DNA of 64,000 nucleotides from NCBI RefSeq assembly GCF_031760065.1, contig NZ_CP134500.1, positions 5,394,001-5,458,000 of the forward strand, read 5' to 3'. Position numbers and translations under genes: made by a program. Positions within the stretch are counted from its first letter, which is position 1; each line of letters begins with the position of its first letter. The notes beneath the pieces are model-generated. The model saw only the letters and a list, made by a program, of their open reading frames with translations, ran no database searches and was not told the origin of the DNA. Positions 25,583-34,019 of the stretch are shown one piece after another. The stretch is from Streptomyces durocortorensis (GTDB taxonomy: Bacteria; Actinomycetota; Actinomycetes; Streptomycetales; Streptomycetaceae).

Positions 25583-26875
25583 ATGTCCCAGGTGTCCTCC
25601 TCCGCCCCGCCCGCAGACTCCACCCCGCCCGCCGGCTACCGGGCCGTGTTCGCCGTCCCGGAGTTCCGCGCCGTCTTCGCCGCCCACCTGCTCTCCCTCC
25701 TCGGTGTCGTCGTCAGCGAACTCGCCCTCACCGTGCTCGTCTACGAGCTCACCGGCTCCCCGCTGCTCAGCGCCCTGACGTTCGCACTGGGCCTGCTCCC
25801 GTACGTGATCGGCGGGACCCTGTTCGCCGGGGTCGCCGACCGCTACCCGGCCCGCCGGGTCCTGGTCGTCTGCGATCTGGTCTGCGCGGCCTGCGTCGCC
25901 GTGATGCTGGTGCCCGCCACCCCGGTCGCCGGACTCCTCGCCCTGCGCTGCCTGGTCGCCGCCGTCGCGCCCGTCTTCACCGGGACCCGGATGGCCGCCC
26001 TCACCGACATCCTGGGCGAGGGCGACCTCTACGTACTCGGCCGTTCCCTCCTGCGGATCGTCTCGCAGAGCGCGATGCTCATCGGCTTCGGCGCGGGCGG
26101 CGTGCTGCTCACCGTGCTCTCCCCGCGCGGGGCGATCACCGTCACCGTGGTCACCTTCCTCTGCTCGGCCGCCCTGCTCCGCTTCGGCACCCGCGACCGC
26201 CCCGCCCGGACCGGCGACGGCGGTGGCACCCTGCTCAGGGAGTCGCTGGCCGGGGCCCGCCTGGTGCTGGGCGACCGCCGCGTCCGGGCGCTGCTGCTGC
26301 TGTTCTGGCTGCCCGCGATGTTCGTGGTGGCCCCGGAGGCGCTCGCCGCCCCGTACGCCGACGCGATCGGGGCCTCGCCCGCCGCCCTGGGGCTGCTGCT
26401 CTGCGCGATGGCCCTCGGGCACATCGGGGCCGAGCTGTTCGTCGGGTCCGCGCTCGGCCCCCGTACCCGCTCCCGGATTGTGCTGCCGGTCGCCGCCCTC
26501 GGTCTGCTGCCGCTCCTCGTGTACGCGGTCCGCCCCGGGCTGCCGCTCGCGCTCGCCGCCCTGGCGCTGGCCGGAATGGGCGCGGCCTACGTCATCGGAC
26601 TCGACCAGTGGTTCGTGGACGCCGTCCCGCAGGAGCTGCGCGGCCGGGCCATGACGCTGCTCACCGCCGGGCTGATGACCGTCCAGGGCCTCGGGATGGC
26701 GCTGGCGGGGCTCGCGGCGGAGTTCTTCCCCGTGCACCAGGTGGTCGCGGCATCCGGAGCCGTCGGTACCGTCTGCACGCTCCTCCTCGTGGCCGAGGTC
26801 CGCAGGACAGCTCCCGCACGTATGTCCGATACCGATGGGCGAGACGGGGCTGACCGCCATATGACCAGTCGGTAA
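25583..26875 (+). CDS. MFS transporter
   Basis: Integral membrane protein of 430 residues with about twelve hydrophobic helices in two halves. ATG 25583 is the first start after the divergent promoter. The inter-helix motif GVADRYPARRVLVVCD matches the MFS loop 2-3 signature (GxxxDRxxRR). The pattern is that of MFS_3-type drug exporters. The neighbouring divergent ArsR regulator suggests substrate-induced efflux. It is outside the biosynthetic cluster but close to it, so involvement in export of the cluster product cannot be excluded. MarR follows 10 bp after the stop. Confidence 0.88.
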   Translation: MSQVSSSAPPADSTPPAGYRAVFAVPEFRAVFAAHLLSLLGVVVSELALTVLVYELTGSPLLSALTFALGLLPYVIGGTLFAGVADRYPARRVLVVCDLVCAACVAVMLVPATPVAGLLALRCLVAAVAPVFTGTRMAALTDILGEGDLYVLGRSLLRIVSQSAMLIGFGAGGVLLTVLSPRGAITVTVVTFLCSAALLRFGTRDRPARTGDGGGTLLRESLAGARLVLGDRRVRALLLLFWLPAMFVVAPEALAAPYADAIGASPAALGLLLCAMALGHIGAELFVGSALGPRTRSRIVLPVAALGLLPLLVYAVRPGLPLALAALALAGMGAAYVIGLDQWFVDAVPQELRGRAMTLLTAGLMTVQGLGMALAGLAAEFFPVHQVVAASGAVGTVCTLLLVAEVRRTAPARMSDTDGRDGADRHMTSR

Positions 26876-26885
26876 GGTCGGTGCC

Positions 26886-27395
26886 GTGCCGAAGCCGCTC
26901 AGCCTTCCCTTCGATCCCATCGCCCGCGCCGAGGAACTCTGGCGGCAGCGCTGGGGACCCGTGCCCTCGATGGGGGCGATCACCTCGATTATGCGGGCCC
27001 AGCAGATCCTGCTCGCCGAGGTCGACGCCGTCGTCAAGCCGTACGGGCTGACCTTCGCCCGGTACGAGGCGCTGGTGCTGCTCACCTTCTCCAAGGCGGG
27101 CGAGCTGCCGATGTCGAAGATCGGGGAGCGGCTGATGGTGCACCCCACGTCGGTGACCAACACCGTGGACCGGCTGGTGAAGTCCGGTCTGGTCGGCAAG
27201 CGCCCGAACCCCAACGACGGCCGCGGCACGCTCGCCTCCATCACCGACAAGGGCCGCGAAGTCGTCGAGGCGGCCACCCGGGACCTGGTCGCCATCGACT
27301 TCGGGCTCGGCGTGTACGACTCCGAGGAGTGCGCCGAGATCTTCGCCATGCTGCGGCCGCTGCGGGTGGCGGCCCAGGACTTCGAGGAGAAGTGA
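26886..27395 (+). CDS. MarR family transcriptional regulator
   Basis: Protein of 169 residues from GTG 26886. A winged helix is clear: LPMSKIGERLMVHPTSVTNTVDRLVKSGLVGKRPNPNDGR, followed by the ITDKGREVVEAA wing/helix typical of MarR, with dimerising helices at both ends. It lies directly downstream of the MFS gene and upstream of DUF3817 and icmA, an arrangement that makes the long palindrome before icmA a candidate target. A hairpin directly follows its stop. Effector unknown. Confidence 0.9.
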   Translation: MPKPLSLPFDPIARAEELWRQRWGPVPSMGAITSIMRAQQILLAEVDAVVKPYGLTFARYEALVLLTFSKAGELPMSKIGERLMVHPTSVTNTVDRLVKSGLVGKRPNPNDGRGTLASITDKGREVVEAATRDLVAIDFGLGVYDSEECAEIFAMLRPLRVAAQDFEEK

Positions 27396-27426
27396 GCGCG
27401 GCCCCCGGCGAGGCGGGGGCCGCGCG
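27396..27426 (+). terminator. Hairpin after marR
   Basis: GCGCGGCCCCC (27396-27406) / GGGGGCCGCGC (27415-27425), starting on the base after the stop codon. No T-tract is present; this GC-rich stem without U-run is common in Streptomyces termination. Confidence 0.55.
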
Positions 27427-27461
27427 AAGATCGCCCCGGCCGCCCGGCTACGCTCGTCGGC

Positions 27462-27788
27462 ATGAAACAGAACGTGCTCACCCGCTACCGGGTGATGGCC
27501 TACGCCACCGCCATCTGGCTGCTCGTGTTCACTGCGGCGATCATCGCGAAGCGCGGGTTCGGGATCGGCGACACCGTGCTGATCTCCCAGGTCCACGGCG
27601 TGCTGTTCATCGTCTACGTCGTCTTCGCCTTCGATCTCGGCTCCAAGGCGAAGTGGCCGTTCGGCAAGCTCCTGTGGGTGCTGGCGGCGGGCTGCATCCC
27701 CTTCGCCTCCTTCTTCGTCGAGCCGAAGATCAGCCGTGAGGCCCAGGAGCTGGTCACCAAGCCCGCCCCGGCGGCCGCGAAAGCCTGA
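27462..27788 (+). CDS. DUF3817 small integral membrane protein (second copy)
   Basis: Protein of 108 residues with about three hydrophobic helices. It is recognisably related to the copy at 867: VHGVLFIVYVVFAFDLGSKAKWPFGKLLWVL matches the [20 protein letters not shown] block of that protein. The N-terminal MKQNVLTRYRVMAYATAIW replaces the other copy's leader. It has its own short upstream region after the marR hairpin and a downstream terminator. Function is unknown. Confidence 0.9.
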   Translation: MKQNVLTRYRVMAYATAIWLLVFTAAIIAKRGFGIGDTVLISQVHGVLFIVYVVFAFDLGSKAKWPFGKLLWVLAAGCIPFASFFVEPKISREAQELVTKPAPAAAKA

Positions 27789-27814
27789 CCGAACCGCTCT
27801 GCGGCTCGACCCCG

Positions 27815-27844
27815 ACCGCCCCGCGCGAAAGCGCCGGGCGGTTT
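27815..27844 (+). terminator. Terminator after second DUF3817 gene
   Basis: Stem ACCGCCC (27815-27821) / GGGCGGT (27836-27842) with an inner GCGC-GAAA-GCGC extension and following T residues. It isolates icmA from upstream read-through. Confidence 0.65.
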
Positions 27845-27848
27845 GCCA

Positions 27849-27878
27849 TCGACATTTACTAGGACGTCCTAGTAAATT
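27849..27878 (+). promoter_or_regulatory. icmA promoter filled by a 24-bp perfect palindrome
   Basis: A perfect inverted repeat ATTTACTAGGAC (27854-27865) / GTCCTAGTAAAT (27866-27877) ends seven bases before the icmA ATG. A -35-like TCGACA (27849-27854), 18-bp spacer and -10-like TAAATT (27873-27878) place the start point on the A of the ATG (27885). No Shine-Dalgarno sequence is visible, so the message is probably leaderless. The palindrome spans essentially the whole spacer, which fits tight repression by a dimeric regulator. Confidence 0.7.
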
Positions 27879-27884
27879 CGAAAC

Positions 27885-29585
27885 ATGGACGCTGACGCGA
27901 TCGAGGAAGGCCGCCTCCGCTGGCAGGCCCGCTACGACAAGGCCCGCAAGCGTGACGCGGACTTCACCACGCTCTCGGGGGACCCGGTGGAGCCCGCGTA
28001 CGGGCCCCGCCCCGGCGACTCGTACGAGGGATTCGAGCGGATCGGCTGGCCGGGGGAGTACCCCTTCACCCGGGGCCTGCACGCCACCGGCTACCGGGGC
28101 CGCACCTGGACCATCCGCCAGTTCGCGGGGTTCGGCAACGCCGAGCAGACCAACGAGCGCTACAAGATGATCCTGGCCGCGGGCGGCGGCGGGCTCAGCG
28201 TCGCCTTCGACATGCCGACGCTCATGGGCCGCGACTCCGACGATCCGCGCTCGCTCGGCGAGGTCGGCCACTGCGGGGTCGCCATCGACTCCGCCGCCGA
28301 CATGGAGATCCTGTTCGGTGACATCCCCCTCGGTGACGTGACCACCTCCATGACGATCAGCGGCCCCGCCGTCCCCGTCTTCTGCATGTACCTGGTCGCG
28401 GCCGAGCGCCAGGGCATCGACCCCGGGGTGCTCAACGGCACGCTCCAGACGGACATCTTCAAGGAGTACATCGCGCAGAAGGAGTGGCTCTTCCAGCCCG
28501 AGCCCCATCTGCGCCTCATCGGCGACCTGATGGAGCACTGCGCCCGCGACATCCCCGCCTACAAGCCGCTCTCCGTCTCCGGCTACCACATCCGCGAAGC
28601 CGGGGCGACGGCCGCGCAGGAGCTGGCGTACACCCTGGCCGACGGCTTCGGCTACGTGGAGCTGGGCCTCTCCCGGGGCCTGGACGTCGACACCTTCGCC
28701 CCCGGGCTCTCCTTCTTCTTCGACGCGCACCTCGACTTCTTCGAGGAGATCGCCAAGTTCCGCGCCGCCCGCCGCATCTGGGCCCGCTGGATGAAGGAGA
28801 CGTACGGCGCCAGGACCGACAAGGCGCAGTGGCTGCGCTTCCACACCCAGACCGCCGGGGTCTCCCTCACCGCGCAGCAGCCGTACAACAACGTCGTCCG
28901 CACAGCGGTGGAGGCTCTCTCCGCCGTCCTCGGCGGCACGAACTCGCTCCACACCAACGCCCTCGACGAGACGCTCGCCCTGCCCTCCGAGCAGGCCGCC
29001 GAGATCGCCCTGCGCACCCAGCAGGTGCTCATGGAGGAGACCGGCGTCGCCAATGTGGCCGACCCGCTGGGCGGCTCCTGGTACGTGGAGCAGCTCACCG
29101 ACCGGATCGAGGCCGAGGCCGAGAAGATCTTCGACCAGATCAAGGAACGCGGCACCCGGGCCCATCCCGACGGGCAGCACCCCATCGGGCCGATGACCTC
29201 CGGCATCCTGCGCGGCATCGAGGACGGCTGGTTCACCGGCGAGATCGCGGAGTCCGCCTTCCGCTACCAGCAGGCCCTGGAGAAGGGCGACAAGCGGGTC
29301 GTCGGCGTCAACGTCCACCACGGCTCGGTCACCGGCGACCTGGAGATCCTCCGGGTCAGCCACGAGGTCGAGCGCGACCAGGTCAGCCAGCTCGCCGACC
29401 GCAAGGCCGCCCGCGACGACGCGAAGGTCACCGCCGCCCTGGACGCGATGCTGGCCGCCGCCCGCGACGGCTCGAACATGATCGCGCCGATGCTGGACGC
29501 GGTACGGGCCGAGGCCACGCTCGGCGAGATCTGCGGGGTGCTGCGCGAGGAGTGGGGCACGTACACGGAGCCGCCGGGCTTCTGA
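27885..29585 (+). CDS. icmA: Isobutyryl-CoA mutase large subunit
   Basis: Protein of 566 residues, the length of IcmA, with the methylmalonyl-CoA mutase TIM-barrel (WTIRQFAGFGNAEQTN, GLSVAFDMPTLMGRDSD, SVSGYHIREAGATAAQEL) and no C-terminal B12 domain. The two positions that separate isobutyryl- from methylmalonyl-CoA mutases are in the isobutyryl form: Phe80 (TIRQF) and Gln198 (IAQKEW), where methylmalonyl-CoA mutase has Tyr and Arg. With the B12-binding IcmB encoded elsewhere, it interconverts isobutyryl-CoA and n-butyryl-CoA, linking valine breakdown and polyketide extender supply. Regulation probably acts through the palindrome directly upstream. Confidence 0.95.
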   Translation: MDADAIEEGRLRWQARYDKARKRDADFTTLSGDPVEPAYGPRPGDSYEGFERIGWPGEYPFTRGLHATGYRGRTWTIRQFAGFGNAEQTNERYKMILAAGGGGLSVAFDMPTLMGRDSDDPRSLGEVGHCGVAIDSAADMEILFGDIPLGDVTTSMTISGPAVPVFCMYLVAAERQGIDPGVLNGTLQTDIFKEYIAQKEWLFQPEPHLRLIGDLMEHCARDIPAYKPLSVSGYHIREAGATAAQELAYTLADGFGYVELGLSRGLDVDTFAPGLSFFFDAHLDFFEEIAKFRAARRIWARWMKETYGARTDKAQWLRFHTQTAGVSLTAQQPYNNVVRTAVEALSAVLGGTNSLHTNALDETLALPSEQAAEIALRTQQVLMEETGVANVADPLGGSWYVEQLTDRIEAEAEKIFDQIKERGTRAHPDGQHPIGPMTSGILRGIEDGWFTGEIAESAFRYQQALEKGDKRVVGVNVHHGSVTGDLEILRVSHEVERDQVSQLADRKAARDDAKVTAALDAMLAAARDGSNMIAPMLDAVRAEATLGEICGVLREEWGTYTEPPGF

Positions 29586-29602
29586 GAGCGGTGGGGAGGG
29601 CC

Positions 29603-31021
29603 TCAGCCCTTGCCGGTCATGGGCCCTCCCCCCCGGAACGTCAGCACGAACAGCGCACCGCCGCCCGGCGCCGCCCGTACCGTCAGCTCCGCCCCGTGCG
29701 CGCGGGCGATCTGCCGGGCCATCGCCAGCCCCAGCCCGGAGCCGGGCAGGGCGCGCGCCGCCTCGGCCCGGTAGAAGCGGTCGAAGACGTACGGGAGGTC
29801 CTCGGCCGCGATCCCCGGGCCGTGGTCCCGGACGGTCAGCTCAAGGCCGCCCCCGTACGAGGCGAGCCCCACCTCCACCGGCGCGTCCGGCGGGCTGAAC
29901 TTGGCCGCGTTGTCCAGCAGGTTCGTCAGCAGCCGGGCCAGCCGCGCCGGGACCCCGGGCCGCGTCGCCTCCGCCGCCCCCGGCCCGATGTCCAGCGAGA
30001 ACCGGACGCGCGGCCAGTGCGTACGGGCCGTGGCCACCGCGTGCTCCGCCAGCTCCGCGATCCGTACCTCCTCCAGCAGCGGCAGCGGCTCCTCGTCCCG
30101 GGCCAGCTCGATCAGGTCGTTCACCAGCCCGGTCACCTCCCGGATCTGCCGCCCCAGCGCCCCCGACGCCCGCTCCCGCTGCGCGGGCGTCAGCCGGTCC
30201 GCGCGGGCCAGCAGCTCCGCGTTGGTGCGCAGCGCGGTCAGCGGGGTCCGCAGCTCGTGCGAGGCGTCCGCGACCAGCCGGCGCTGGGAGCTCACCGACT
30301 GCTCCAGCTCCCCGAGCATGGTGTTGAAGCTGGCGGCCAGGCGCGTCACCTCGTCCTGCCGCCCGGGCGGGCCCGGCGGCAGCTCGATGCGGTGGCGCGG
30401 GTCCCGGGTCGCCGCGATCCGCTCGGCGGTCGAGGTCAGTCGGGCCACCGGGGCCAGACCGGTGCGCGAGACCGCGTACCCGAGCAGCCCAGCCAGCAGG
30501 ACGCCCGCCCCGCCGACCGCCGCGAGCAGCACGGCCGCCTGCCGCACACCCCGCTCCACCGGGTCCGCGCGCAGCGCCACCTGAAGCGCCCGCCCGTCCC
30601 CGAACGGGGTCGTCAGCATCCGCAGCGGCTGCCCGAAGCGGGTGGCATTGCTGAAGTACGGGGCCCGCGTCCCCGCCGCCACCTCCCGTACGGGGGTGGA
30701 GACGGGCAGCAGATAGGCGGCCTCCGGGTCCGATGCCGGGTCGGCCGGGACCACCTGCGCGCAGGCCGGGGCGGAGAGGAAGCGGCACTCGCCCGCCACG
30801 ATCTGCGGGCCCTGGCCCCGGTTCTCCTGGATCACCCGGGTCGCGGACTGGGTGAGCGACAGGTCCAGCTGATGCAGGAGCTCGTAGCGGATCACGAAGA
30901 ACGCCGCCGCGCACACCCCTACGGCGACCAGCGCCACCGCCGCCGAGGCCGCGAGCGCCAGGCGCGTACGCAGCGGCCGCCTGCGCCGCCAGCGGGCGCC
31001 CAGCCGCCGCACCCCGCTCAC
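29603..31021 (-). CDS. Two-component sensor histidine kinase
   Basis: Membrane kinase of 472 residues from GTG 31021, overlapping the regulator stop by 4 bp. A helix near 20-43 and another near 165-185 flank an extracytoplasmic sensor region containing two cysteines (ECRFLSAPACAQV). HAMP, HisKA (VADASHELRTPLTALRTNAEL) and HATPase domains (NLLDNAAKF, DHGPGIA, GSGLGLAMARQIA) follow. It pairs with the OmpR-type regulator upstream. The divergent MurG-like gene suggests a cell envelope signal, which is inference. Confidence 0.92.
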   Translation of the reverse strand: MSGVRRLGARWRRRRPLRTRLALAASAAVALVAVGVCAAAFFVIRYELLHQLDLSLTQSATRVIQENRGQGPQIVAGECRFLSAPACAQVVPADPASDPEAAYLLPVSTPVREVAAGTRAPYFSNATRFGQPLRMLTTPFGDGRALQVALRADPVERGVRQAAVLLAAVGGAGVLLAGLLGYAVSRTGLAPVARLTSTAERIAATRDPRHRIELPPGPPGRQDEVTRLAASFNTMLGELEQSVSSQRRLVADASHELRTPLTALRTNAELLARADRLTPAQRERASGALGRQIREVTGLVNDLIELARDEEPLPLLEEVRIAELAEHAVATARTHWPRVRFSLDIGPGAAEATRPGVPARLARLLTNLLDNAAKFSPPDAPVEVGLASYGGGLELTVRDHGPGIAAEDLPYVFDRFYRAEAARALPGSGLGLAMARQIARAHGAELTVRAAPGGGALFVLTFRGGGPMTGKG

Positions 31022-31722
31022 GCCACGTCCAGCCGGTAGCCGAGCCCGTGCACGGTGTGGACGAGGCGCGGTTCGCCGCCCGCCTCCAGCTTGCGGCGCA
31101 GATAACCCACGTACACCGCGAGCGAGTTGGAGTCCGGGCCGAAGTCCTGGCCCCAGACCCGCTCCAGGATCACCTCGCGCGGCAGCACCTGGCCCGGGTG
31201 CCGGAGCAGCAGCTCCAGCAGGGCGGCTTCGGTGCGCGAGAACTCCACCGGGCGGCCGCCGCGACGCCCGGTCCGGGCCACCGGGTCCAGCGTCAGATCC
31301 GCGAAGGACAGATCCCCGTCCGGGGCGGGCGGCGCGGCCCGCCGCAGCAACGCCCTTACCCGCGCCACCAGTTCGTCCAGCGCGAACGGCTTCACCAGAT
31401 AGTCGTCGGCCCCCGCCTCCAGCCCGTCCACCCGCTCGGCCACCGACGACAGCGCCGTCAGGACCAGCACCGGCGTCCGGTCCTCCATCGCCCGCAGCCT
31501 CCGGCAGACCGCGAGTCCGTCGAGCACCGGCATCATCACGTCCAGGACCAGCGCGTCCGGCTGCCAGGCCGCCACCGCCGACAGCGCCGCCAGACCGTCG
31601 CCGACGCCCCGGACCTCGTACCCCTCGATCCGCAGCCCGTCCTCGACGGCGGCCCGCACTTCCGGCTCGTCCTCGGCCACCAGAATCCTGCTCGTACTCC
31701 GCGTGCCGCTCATGCCGTTCAT
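31018..31722 (-). CDS. OmpR-family response regulator
   Basis: Protein of 234 residues if started at ATG 31722 (ATG 31713 is an alternative). The receiver domain has ILVAEDEPEVRAAVED, phospho-acceptor VLDVMMP and switch lysine DDYLVKPF. The C-terminal winged helix is PhoB-like (VEFSRTEAALLELLLRHPGQVLPREVILERVWG, VYVGYLRRKL, VHTVHGLGYRL). It is followed with overlap by its kinase. Tandem 11-bp repeats in the short gap to the divergent murG-like gene match how this family binds DNA, so autoregulation and control of that gene are likely. Confidence 0.92.
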   Translation of the reverse strand: MNGMSGTRSTSRILVAEDEPEVRAAVEDGLRIEGYEVRGVGDGLAALSAVAAWQPDALVLDVMMPVLDGLAVCRRLRAMEDRTPVLVLTALSSVAERVDGLEAGADDYLVKPFALDELVARVRALLRRAAPPAPDGDLSFADLTLDPVARTGRRGGRPVEFSRTEAALLELLLRHPGQVLPREVILERVWGQDFGPDSNSLAVYVGYLRRKLEAGGEPRLVHTVHGLGYRLDVA

Positions 31723-31746
31723 ACCCCGAAGACTGCCAAACCGGAC

Positions 31747-31768
31747 TCTTAGAACCTTCTTAGGCCGC
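31747..31768. repeat. Two tandem 11-bp direct repeats, likely OmpR-type regulator box
   Basis: TCTTAGAACCT (31747-31757) is followed directly by TCTTAGGCCGC (31758-31768), sharing TCTTAG at an 11-bp period. OmpR/PhoB regulators bind such head-to-tail repeats. The site lies in the 64-bp gap between the regulator gene and the divergent MurG-like gene. Confidence 0.55.
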
Positions 31769-31786
31769 ATCCCGAGAGTGGCGGCC

Positions 31787-33010
31787 ATGCGCACACCACT
31801 CTCCGTCGTGATCGGTGCGGGCGGCACCGGCGGTCACATCTACCCCGGTCTCGCCCTCGCCGAGGCCCTGCGCCGCGCCGAACCGGACGCGGTCATCTCC
31901 TTCATCGGCACCGAACGCGGGCTGGAGACGACCCTGATCCCGGCCGCCGGATACCGGCTGCACACCGTCGACATGATCCCCTTCGACCCCGCCCTCGGCG
32001 CCAGGCGCTTCCTCCTCCCGGCCGCGCTGCTGCGCTCCGGCGCCCAGGCCCGCTCGATCCTGCGTACGCAGAAGGCCCAGGTCGTCGTCGGCATGGGCGG
32101 CTATCCGAGCGCCCCGGCGATCGTCGGGGCCAGGATGGCCGGACTGCCCAGCGTGATCCACGAGTCCAACGCCGTCCCGGGCCGGGCCAACCAGTTCGCC
32201 GCCCGGCTCACCGAACACCTCACCGTCGCCTTCGACGGCAGCCGGGCCCATCTGTCGGGCGGCGAGCGGGCGCAGACCGTCGGCATGCCGATCGCCGCGT
32301 CGCTGGCCGCGCTGGACCGGCCCGCCCTGCGGGAGGAGGCCCGGCGCGCCTTCGGGATACCCGAGGGGGCGCGGGTCGTCCTCTTCAACGGCGGCAGCCT
32401 CGGCGCGGCCCGCCTCACCGCCGCCGCCGTGGGCCTCGCCGCCCGCTGGCGGGGCCGCGGAGACGTCCACCTCCTGATCAAGACGGGCCCGGCCGCGCTC
32501 GCGGAGACCCGGCGGCAGCTGGCCGAGGCGGGGGCGGGGACCGGTGTGGGACCGGTCGCGCCGGGGGCGTCCGGTCCGGAACTCGCCGACGCGGTCGCGG
32601 GGCCCGTAGCCCAGGCGGTGCCCTACCTCGACCGGATGGACCTCGCCTACGCGGTGGCCGACCTGGTGGTCTGCCGGGCGGGCTCGGCCACGATCGCGGA
32701 GCTGGCCACGACCGGGGTGCCCGCCGTCCTCGTGCCGTACCCGCACGCCCCCGGTGACCACCAGACCCACAATGCCCGGGTCCTCTCCGACGCGGGCGCC
32801 GCCCACCTCGTCCCCGACGCCGAGACCACCGCCGACCGGCTGGCCGGACTGATCGACCCGCTGCTCGCCGATCCGGCCCGGCTCGCGGTCATGGGGCGGG
32901 CGGCAGACCCGGGCAACCACGCCCACGCCGCCGACCTGCTCGCCGAGACGGTCCGCCGCCTCGCCGCCACCTCCGTACGACCCTCCGACGCAAGGGAGTT
33001 CACCTCATGA
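31787..33010 (+). CDS. MurG-like UDP-GlcNAc glycosyltransferase (paralogue)
   Basis: GT28 protein of 407 residues starting MRTPLSVVIGAGGTGGHIYPGLALAEAL, with the MurG glycine loops (GAGGTGGH; later LFNGGSLGA), HESNAVPGRAN and the acceptor/donor region AVADLVVCRAGSATIAELATTGVPAVLVPYPHAPGDHQ. Canonical murG sits in the dcw cluster; none of its neighbours are present here, so this is probably a second copy. It may modify lipid II or another lipid-linked sugar. It is coupled by ATGA overlap to a sugar epimerase and divergent from an OmpR two-component system. Confidence 0.88.
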   Translation: MRTPLSVVIGAGGTGGHIYPGLALAEALRRAEPDAVISFIGTERGLETTLIPAAGYRLHTVDMIPFDPALGARRFLLPAALLRSGAQARSILRTQKAQVVVGMGGYPSAPAIVGARMAGLPSVIHESNAVPGRANQFAARLTEHLTVAFDGSRAHLSGGERAQTVGMPIAASLAALDRPALREEARRAFGIPEGARVVLFNGGSLGAARLTAAAVGLAARWRGRGDVHLLIKTGPAALAETRRQLAEAGAGTGVGPVAPGASGPELADAVAGPVAQAVPYLDRMDLAYAVADLVVCRAGSATIAELATTGVPAVLVPYPHAPGDHQTHNARVLSDAGAAHLVPDAETTADRLAGLIDPLLADPARLAVMGRAADPGNHAHAADLLAETVRRLAATSVRPSDAREFTS

Positions 33011-34011
33011 AGGACATCATCGACTGGAACGGCCGCACGGCCCTCGTCACCGGGGCCGAGGGCTTCATCGGCTCCACCCTCGTGGACCTGCTCGTCGAAC
33101 GCGGGGCGCGCGTCAAGGCGTTCGTCCACTACAAGCCGTACGCGGAGAAGGGTCACCTCGCCCGCTACCTCGACGACCCGAACGGCCCGGTCGAGATGAT
33201 CGCCGGGGACGTCGGCGACGCGGGACGCGTGATGGACGCGGTCGAGGGCTGCGACACGGTGTTCCACCTCGCCGCGCTCATCGGCATCCCCTACAGCTAC
33301 GACTCCCCGGGCGCGTACGTCCGCACCAACGTCGTCGGCACCGAGAACATCGCCGAGGCCTGCCGCCGCCACTCCGTACGCCGTCTCCTGCACACCTCCA
33401 CCAGCGAGGTCTACGGGACCGCGCTCACCGCCCCGATCAGCGAGGACCACCCGCTCCAGCCGCAGTCGCCGTACTCCGCCTCCAAGATCGGCGCGGACAT
33501 GATGGCGCTCTCCCACTGGCACGCCTTCGAGCTGCCGGTGACGGTCGTGCGGCCGTTCAACACGTACGGGCCCCGCCAGTCCGCCCGCGCGGTCATCCCC
33601 ACGATCCTGGCCCAACTGCACTCCGGGGCCCGGGAGATCCGGCTCGGCTCGCTGACCCCCACCCGTGACTTCACCTACGTCACCGACACCGCGGCCGGTT
33701 TCCTGGCACTGGCCGACTGCGACCGGGCACTGGGGGAGAGCGTCAACCTCGGCACCGGCCGGGAGATCTCGGTCGGGGACCTGGCGAAGGCCCTCGTCAC
33801 CGCCTCCGGCCGGGACGCCGAGATCGTCGTGGACCCGGCGCGGCTTCGGCCCTCCGGCAGCGAGGTGCACCGGCTGCTCTCCGACAACACCCGGGCCCGG
33901 ACGTGGGCGGGCTGGGAGCCCGAGGTCACCCTGGAGGAAGGGCTGGAGCGGACGTCGGCCTGGGTCGCGGAGCACCTCCACCTCTTCGCGCCCGACCGCT
34001 ATCAGGTCTGA
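33007..34011 (+). CDS. NAD-dependent sugar epimerase/dehydratase (extended SDR)
   Basis: Protein of 334 residues. Rossmann motif TGAEGFIGS is near 18-26, then VFHLAALIGIP, STSEVYG and the catalytic YSASK, followed by NTYGPRQSARAVIPTILAQL and RDFTYVTDTAAGF, all typical of NDP-sugar 4,6-dehydratases/4-epimerases. It is translated with the MurG-like gene (4-bp overlap). A joint job in making and attaching a modified sugar to an envelope precursor is likely. The exact sugar nucleotide is not readable from sequence. Confidence 0.88.
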   Translation: MKDIIDWNGRTALVTGAEGFIGSTLVDLLVERGARVKAFVHYKPYAEKGHLARYLDDPNGPVEMIAGDVGDAGRVMDAVEGCDTVFHLAALIGIPYSYDSPGAYVRTNVVGTENIAEACRRHSVRRLLHTSTSEVYGTALTAPISEDHPLQPQSPYSASKIGADMMALSHWHAFELPVTVVRPFNTYGPRQSARAVIPTILAQLHSGAREIRLGSLTPTRDFTYVTDTAAGFLALADCDRALGESVNLGTGREISVGDLAKALVTASGRDAEIVVDPARLRPSGSEVHRLLSDNTRARTWAGWEPEVTLEEGLERTSAWVAEHLHLFAPDRYQV

Positions 34012-34019
34012 CGGCGGAG

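Noticed and set aside
26661..29363. Open frame of 900 codons on the minus strand opposite marR, DUF3817 and icmA
   Set aside because: Three recognised genes lie on the plus strand and the antisense translation shows no family features.
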